A stretch of DNA of 64,000 nucleotides. Source: Rosa chinensis. Lineage: Eukaryota > Streptophyta > Magnoliopsida > Rosales > Rosaceae. How positions within the stretch are numbered: the first letter of the stretch is position 1; each line of letters begins with the position of its first letter. The notes under the pieces are model-generated. The model was not told the DNA's origin, made no database searches, and saw only the letters and a program-made list of their open reading frames with translations. The stretch is from NCBI RefSeq assembly GCF_002994745.2, contig NC_037088.1, positions 45,810,911 to 45,874,910 of the forward strand, in the 5' to 3' direction. The translations under genes and the position numbers were made by a program. Positions 45,140 through 64,000 of the stretch are shown piece after piece.

Positions 45140-45375
45140 AGAGAAATTATAGTTTTACTTTTATTTTTCATGAGAGTTAACAGTTGTTAGGCTCCATTAG
45201 ATGCAAGGACATGAGGCAATAAATTAAGAGAGTCATTTAACAAAATAGAAATTCTAGTTTAACTTTTATTTTTCAGGAGAGTTACGTACAGTTGTTAGGC
45301 TCCGTTAGATGCAAGGACATGTGGCAGGCTCCGTCAGATGCAAGGACATGTGGCAATAAATTAAGAGAGTGACAT
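45140..45375 (+). repeat. nested direct repeats
   Basis: A ~100-bp unit (ACTTTTATTTTTCATGAGAG ... GTTGTTAGGCTCCATTAGAT ... AATAAATTAAGAGAGT) is repeated. The second copy holds an inner duplication of CAGGCTCCGTCAGATGCAAG. No coding sequence. Confidence 0.65.
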
Positions 45376-45748
45376 AATTGGCACAGGAAATTTGGGGATA
45401 GTTGATCCCCTCCCATTTATATTGGTTATTGGCAAATTCATAAAGATTTATTTTGGACAAAATATTGTTTATTCCCTATACTTATAGGGAGTCGATATTT
45501 CAGTCCCTCACCTTTCAATTTCACCTAAAAACTCCCTAAACTCTCCAATTTCACCCAGTTGGTCCTTGCTGTCAAAATCTCCGTTAAATTGCTGAAATGG
45601 CATTCCTTACACACTGAAATGTCTATTATACCCTCACTTTATTTTTTTCTTTTATATTTATTTATTTTTCTCTCTCTCTTTTTTTCTTTTTTTCTTTTTA
45701 CCTATTCTTCTTCCAGCTCTCTCCCCTCCTCTGTTTATCTCCGTCTTC

Positions 45749-46318
45749 TCATTCCAAAAACAAACTCAGCTCTTTCTCTCCAAAATCAAACCCAACTCCT
45801 GTTTCGATATAATCCAACAACACGAAAAGTAATCCAAACTCAGGTAACAAGTCATCGAAAGCTGCCAGCACACCCTTGTCAGCAATTTGTGAGCTAGAGC
45901 TTTTCGACGATGTCGGCTCAGCTTTTCCAAACCCACTATTACTGGCCCTCGGCGACGGCGACATGACCGTTGAGGAGAAAATGTCGTTTGCAGCGGAGCT
46001 TTTCAGCCCCGCAATGTCGTCGTTGTAAACCGGCTTGTCCAAAACCGAGCCGGAATAGGCGACCTTGGAGGGGGAATCAGTGGGCCCACCGTACATGGAA
46101 TCTAAGTTGAAAGCTTCAGAGGCGGCCGAATTGCTGGAAAACATGGTCGAGCCGCCGAAGATGTTCTCAATGTCTTGGGCTTTCGGGGCTCCGAAGATCG
46201 GGTCGCGATCATCTAAGAAGAAAGGTATCATCCCTTTCAAATTTAATCTCGACCCATTTGCAAATTTGATGCTATTTCTCAGTTGAGTGAATACCCATTT
46301 CGAGTTTTGTGTCCACAC
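45749..46318 (-). pseudogene. auxilin-like (J-domain clathrin-uncoating factor family) fragment
   Basis: This is a 189-codon open frame. IFGAPKAQDIENIFGGSTMF, FNLDSMYGGP, DKPVYNDDIAGLKSS and AFDDLLPEFG resemble the disordered N-terminal half of plant auxilin-related proteins (pattern DKPVYDDDIFDG-x-GLKSS ... FDDLL). In those proteins this half recruits clathrin and the C-terminal J domain engages Hsc70. The J domain is absent. Sitting inside a TIR element, it is best read as a captured fragment. The match is from memory of the family pattern and needs a protein search. Confidence 0.55.
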
Positions 46319-46449
46319 AATATGTTTTCAACTTTGAATTCGAGTGTAGAAATTGAATTTGGTTTTGATTCTCATGATTTTCTGGGTTGTGGATTATACG
46401 TTCTGGCTTATAATGAGTAGAGAATTTGAAAAATTTTGAGGCGCTTGTG

Positions 46450-46695
46450 AAGGTTGGACAAGTGTTGCCTTGAGGGAAGGATGTTTTGGTTAAGAATGTT
46501 CTCAGGCATATGCCGACTGTGATTTAGTATATAGAGAAGAAGTTTGTGTCGGAGCCTAGAGGGAAGAAGGATTCCAAGGGTGGAGTTGGGTTTGATTTGA
46601 GAGATGTGGTCAGTGAGTGTTTGGGGAGAAATTGCAATGCATATGAGTTTGCAACAGAAGTAGAAAAGTTGAAGAAGCTTTCAAATGATTTTTAG
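46450..46695 (+). pseudogene. second captured protein-coding fragment, unidentified
   Basis: The + strand reads DVLVKNVLRHMPTVI, stop, then YIEKKFVSEPRGKKDSKGGV, GFDLRDVVSECLGRNCNAYE and FATEVEKLKKLSNDF. It looks like real exon sequence with one or two stops. I do not recognise the family. Its orientation is opposite to the auxilin-like fragment in the same element. Confidence 0.4.
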
Positions 46696-46781
46696 CGGAT
46701 GGATAAGAGAAAGCTGGGTTTTTTTTTGGAAGAAGAAGATGGAGATAAACAAAGGAGGAGAGAAAGCTAGAAGAAGAATAG

Positions 46782-46847
<66 letters not shown>

Positions 46848-47169
46848 AATATAAAAGAAAAAATTAAGTGAGGGTATAATAGACATTTCAGCATGTAAGA
46901 AACGCCACATCAGCAATTTAACGGAGATTTTGATGGAGAATTGATGGCAATGACCAATTGGGTGAAATTGGAGAGTTTAGAGAGTTTTTAGGTTAAATTG
47001 AAAACTCGGTTTGGAGAATCGATTCAATTTTTCTTCTTCTTCTAATACATAGATGTCTGTTTTGGTCATTTAACATATCTATAAAATTTGATTTGAAATA
47101 TAAAATAACAGAGATGTGTATCAACTAGTTAGGGGTGTAAAAACAACTATGATAAAATAGAAAAAAGTC

Positions 47170-47889
47170 ATCAAGTGGAGGGAGACCAAAGGAGAATGGG
47201 AGTCGAGAGCCTGTCCTCTCAAACCCTAGTGCTGCCATCAGTGACCCGCTTCTATGGGGGTCCCCGTCGCCCCCTTCACCTCCTCTCGCCTTGGAGAATG
47301 TGCTTTGCTGCTGAACACCTTCATCCCTAATGTGAGGATCGATGGATTTCGATTTGGTTTGGCTTCTCTAGGGAGTTGGATCTGGGACTTGGGAGATTCT
47401 CTTATTGAAATTTTGCACAATTTTACTATTATCTCTTGTTCAAGTGTGCTGCTTTTATGTTTAGGTAGATTGTTCATTTTTACATTAGACAAAGAGTCTC
47501 AGTACAATCACGTTGTGAGTACCACAATTGCGACTGTAGCGAGCAGTGTATTTTAGGCTAGGACATATCTAGCTTTGATTGGTTTGCCGATTTCTTGCAT
47601 ACCCCGGATTGCAGCAGCTGATGTTTTAGTCTACAAATCTTAAGGTCATGACAATTCTATTGTTGGCAACTGAGGATTTATCTTCAGTTTTTGCTAGTTT
47701 TGCTATAAGTGCTTCAGGGCAGTGTTTTATTGTAAGGACAACTTGTTGGTGTAGTACACCTTCTAGTTTGTTCTTTCTTAATTCTAGGGTCAAGTCATTT
47801 ATGACCTTGTATGCTCCCATTTGGGATGTCCTCTTAAGCAATTTCTATCGCTAGTTTAATGAACTTTTTTCTTTTCAAAAAAAAAAAAA
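47170..47889 (+). mobile_element. 5'-truncated LINE with poly(A) tail
   Basis: GC-rich ORF remnant (GAGAATGGGAGTCGAGAGCC ...) leads into a 3' region ending CGCTAGTTTAATGAAC and an A13 tail at 47,877-47,889. The last 250 bp (GTGTAGTACACCTTCTAG, CTAGGGTCAAGTC, CCTCTTAAGCAATTT) match the LINE tail at 63,480-63,650. Confidence 0.6.
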
Positions 47890-48025
47890 TTAAGTTAGAT
47901 GTATGTATTTTAAATTTTTCTTATATTTTGTCAGCTACTTTTTATTTTTTTATTTTTTTATTTTTTTATTTTTTTATTTTTTATGTCTAAACTTTTTTTC
48001 TTTCTTGTTTATCTTCTTGGAATAG

Positions 48026-62854
<14,829 letters not shown>

Positions 62855-63249
62855 CTGCTGCTATTGTGTTTCAGCTCTGCTATTGCTATTCCATCGCTTT
62901 TGTTTGTAATTGTTTGTGTAATGTGTGTTGTAATCTTTTATACTTTTAGAGAATCAGTGGCTTTTGTTGTAGTTGTTGTTTTAATACAGAGGATAATAAT
63001 CAATGGATCAATTTTCAAAATTAATTGTAAACATATATAAATAAAATTACAAAATAAGATTGCAAACGTATTTTAATCCTATTATACGAATGAATTGAAA
63101 TTTACTCAAAAATTAGAGAAAGAAGTAGTAAGATTGATTGAGGATAGAGGCTTGCTTGTAGCAATCTCCAAGAAGATAGAGCCTTGCCCCTCTCTCTCTG
63201 TCCATTTAACAAGTGTTCCCTTATAAGGATACTTTGCTAGAATCATTTC

Positions 63250-63655
63250 TTAGATGTGGGAGAGACTCTCACATGCTCCAATAGTTGTTAGAGTTATGTG
63301 TGTTGTAATTTTTAAATTCAAGCAAAACTATTTGCATGTCCATATAGTTTTGATCTTTAGGTCTCAAGATCATTCCAACAGTTCTCAATCTGGTGGTGGT
63401 AGTTATTTTTGGGATGATGAAGATTTCTCTATGGTTTATGGTTCAATTATTTTAGAGCTACATTCTATTGTATAAAGTCATTTGGATAAAATTGTCAGTG
63501 TAGTACACTTCTATTTTATTCTAGCTTAGCCCCAGGGTCAAGCCAATTTGGCTCATTTATGCTCTCACTTTTAACCGGATGCCCTCTTAAGTAATTTTCA
63601 TCGTTAATATTCAATTAATTTTCTTTTATTGAAAGAAAAGATTTAGCAGTGTATT
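63250..63655 (+). mobile_element. LINE 3' tail
   Basis: From about 63,480 the sequence (GTGTAGTACACTTC, TAGCTTAGCCCCAGGGTCAAG, CCCTCTTAAGTAATTTTCAT) parallels the 3' end of the LINE at 47,170. The upstream ~200 bp is less certain. The A-rich end (TTGAAAGAAAAG) is degraded. Confidence 0.5.
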
Positions 63656-64000
63656 TATTTATTTTATTTTTCATTTATCAAAGTGGTCAGCTGTTTGTCA
63701 GCTGTTTAGCATGAGAAAAGACTGTGAATGTAACATATTCGGTTATATATCAAAAAACGGCAAATTACAAACATCCTGCCCTAATCATCACCCTTTACAT
63801 TGAGAGGTTGAAAGCTTAATAATAGTCACTTATGTTAGACTTTTTACTCGAATGAAAATTCATAAATTGTGCAATGAGAATAGCAGTTGACAATAAGCAA
63901 ATCCAATGTAATTACAAGTTTACAACTATGACCCCGTCAAGTTGTCTTTAAGCAATTATACCTAGGCCTAGTGTGATGACCTGAATTTTCGTTATTTAAT
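63656..64000. other. no feature recognised
   Basis: AT-rich sequence after the LINE tail. I see no open frame, RNA gene or repeat structure that I can support. Confidence 0.5.

Larger units (their letters stand above)
45513..47003. mobile_element. TIR element carrying host-gene fragments
   Basis: Arms of about 140 bp are inverted: TTTCAATTTCACCTAAAAAC ... CCGTTAAATTGCTGAAATGG ... TGTCTATTATACCCTCAC on the left, its complement on the right (46,866-47,003). The (CT)n and (GA)n tracts just inside them (about 45,660-45,730 and 46,785-46,843) also pair. The interior contains an auxilin-like fragment on - and another protein-like stretch on +. No transposase. No clear TSD was found. Confidence 0.6.

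Overview
The window reads as nuclear DNA of a flowering plant. It is AT-rich, has GT-AG introns and (CT)n/(AT)n microsatellites, and carries plant transposon families (MULE, Tourist-like, hAT-like, copia, gypsy, LINE, tRNA-derived SINE) and two plant cyclic nucleotide-gated channel (CNGC) genes. A eudicot fits, possibly Rosaceae, but nothing in the sequence fixes the species.

Layout. (1) 1-14.1 kb: a possible first exon of a gene leaving the window on the minus strand (295-414), then CNGC gene 1 (1712-14032, +). Its two largest introns hold a LINE tail, a small MULE, MITEs in (TA)n tracts, a 1.9-kb foldback MULE carrying a captured TCP transcription-factor fragment, a second LINE with target-site duplication (TSD) and a SINE with a 12-bp TSD. 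(2) 14,145-30,556: one ~16.4-kb Mutator-like element. It carries two tandem paralogous seven-exon genes ending in a Ulp1/C48-type cysteine protease domain (+ strand) and a MURA-type transposase with a SWIM zinc finger (- strand). Its introns and spacers are saturated with degenerate copies of a ~12-bp unit (AAGTCACTGGCC / ATGTAACTGACC). All three genes carry stops or frameshifts. (3) 30.6-47.9 kb: a transposon graveyard with a Tourist-like element, a ribosomal protein L8 pseudogene, a complete non-autonomous LTR element with 1.15-kb LTRs, a gypsy gag fragment, a broken Ty1/copia polyprotein, LINE pieces, and a TIR element holding an auxilin-like gene fragment. (4) 48.0-62.9 kb: CNGC gene 2 (+), a tandem paralogue of gene 1. 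Its 11.5-kb intron holds two adjacent MITEs, an unidentified antisense multi-exon gene fragment, a 2.8-kb solo LTR with perfect TSD, a LINE with a 10-bp TSD and nested TIR elements. (5) 62.9-64 kb: a LINE tail and otherwise featureless sequence.

How it fits together. The host genes are the two CNGCs, divergent members of a plasma-membrane cation-channel family; they share exon phases, a GSN-type pore filter and an upstream intronic segment. Almost everything else is mobile DNA inserted in or between them. The most unusual system is the 16.4-kb MULE with duplicated Ulp1-like genes and element-specific 12-bp repeats. All calls come from reading the sequence; no database search was possible.
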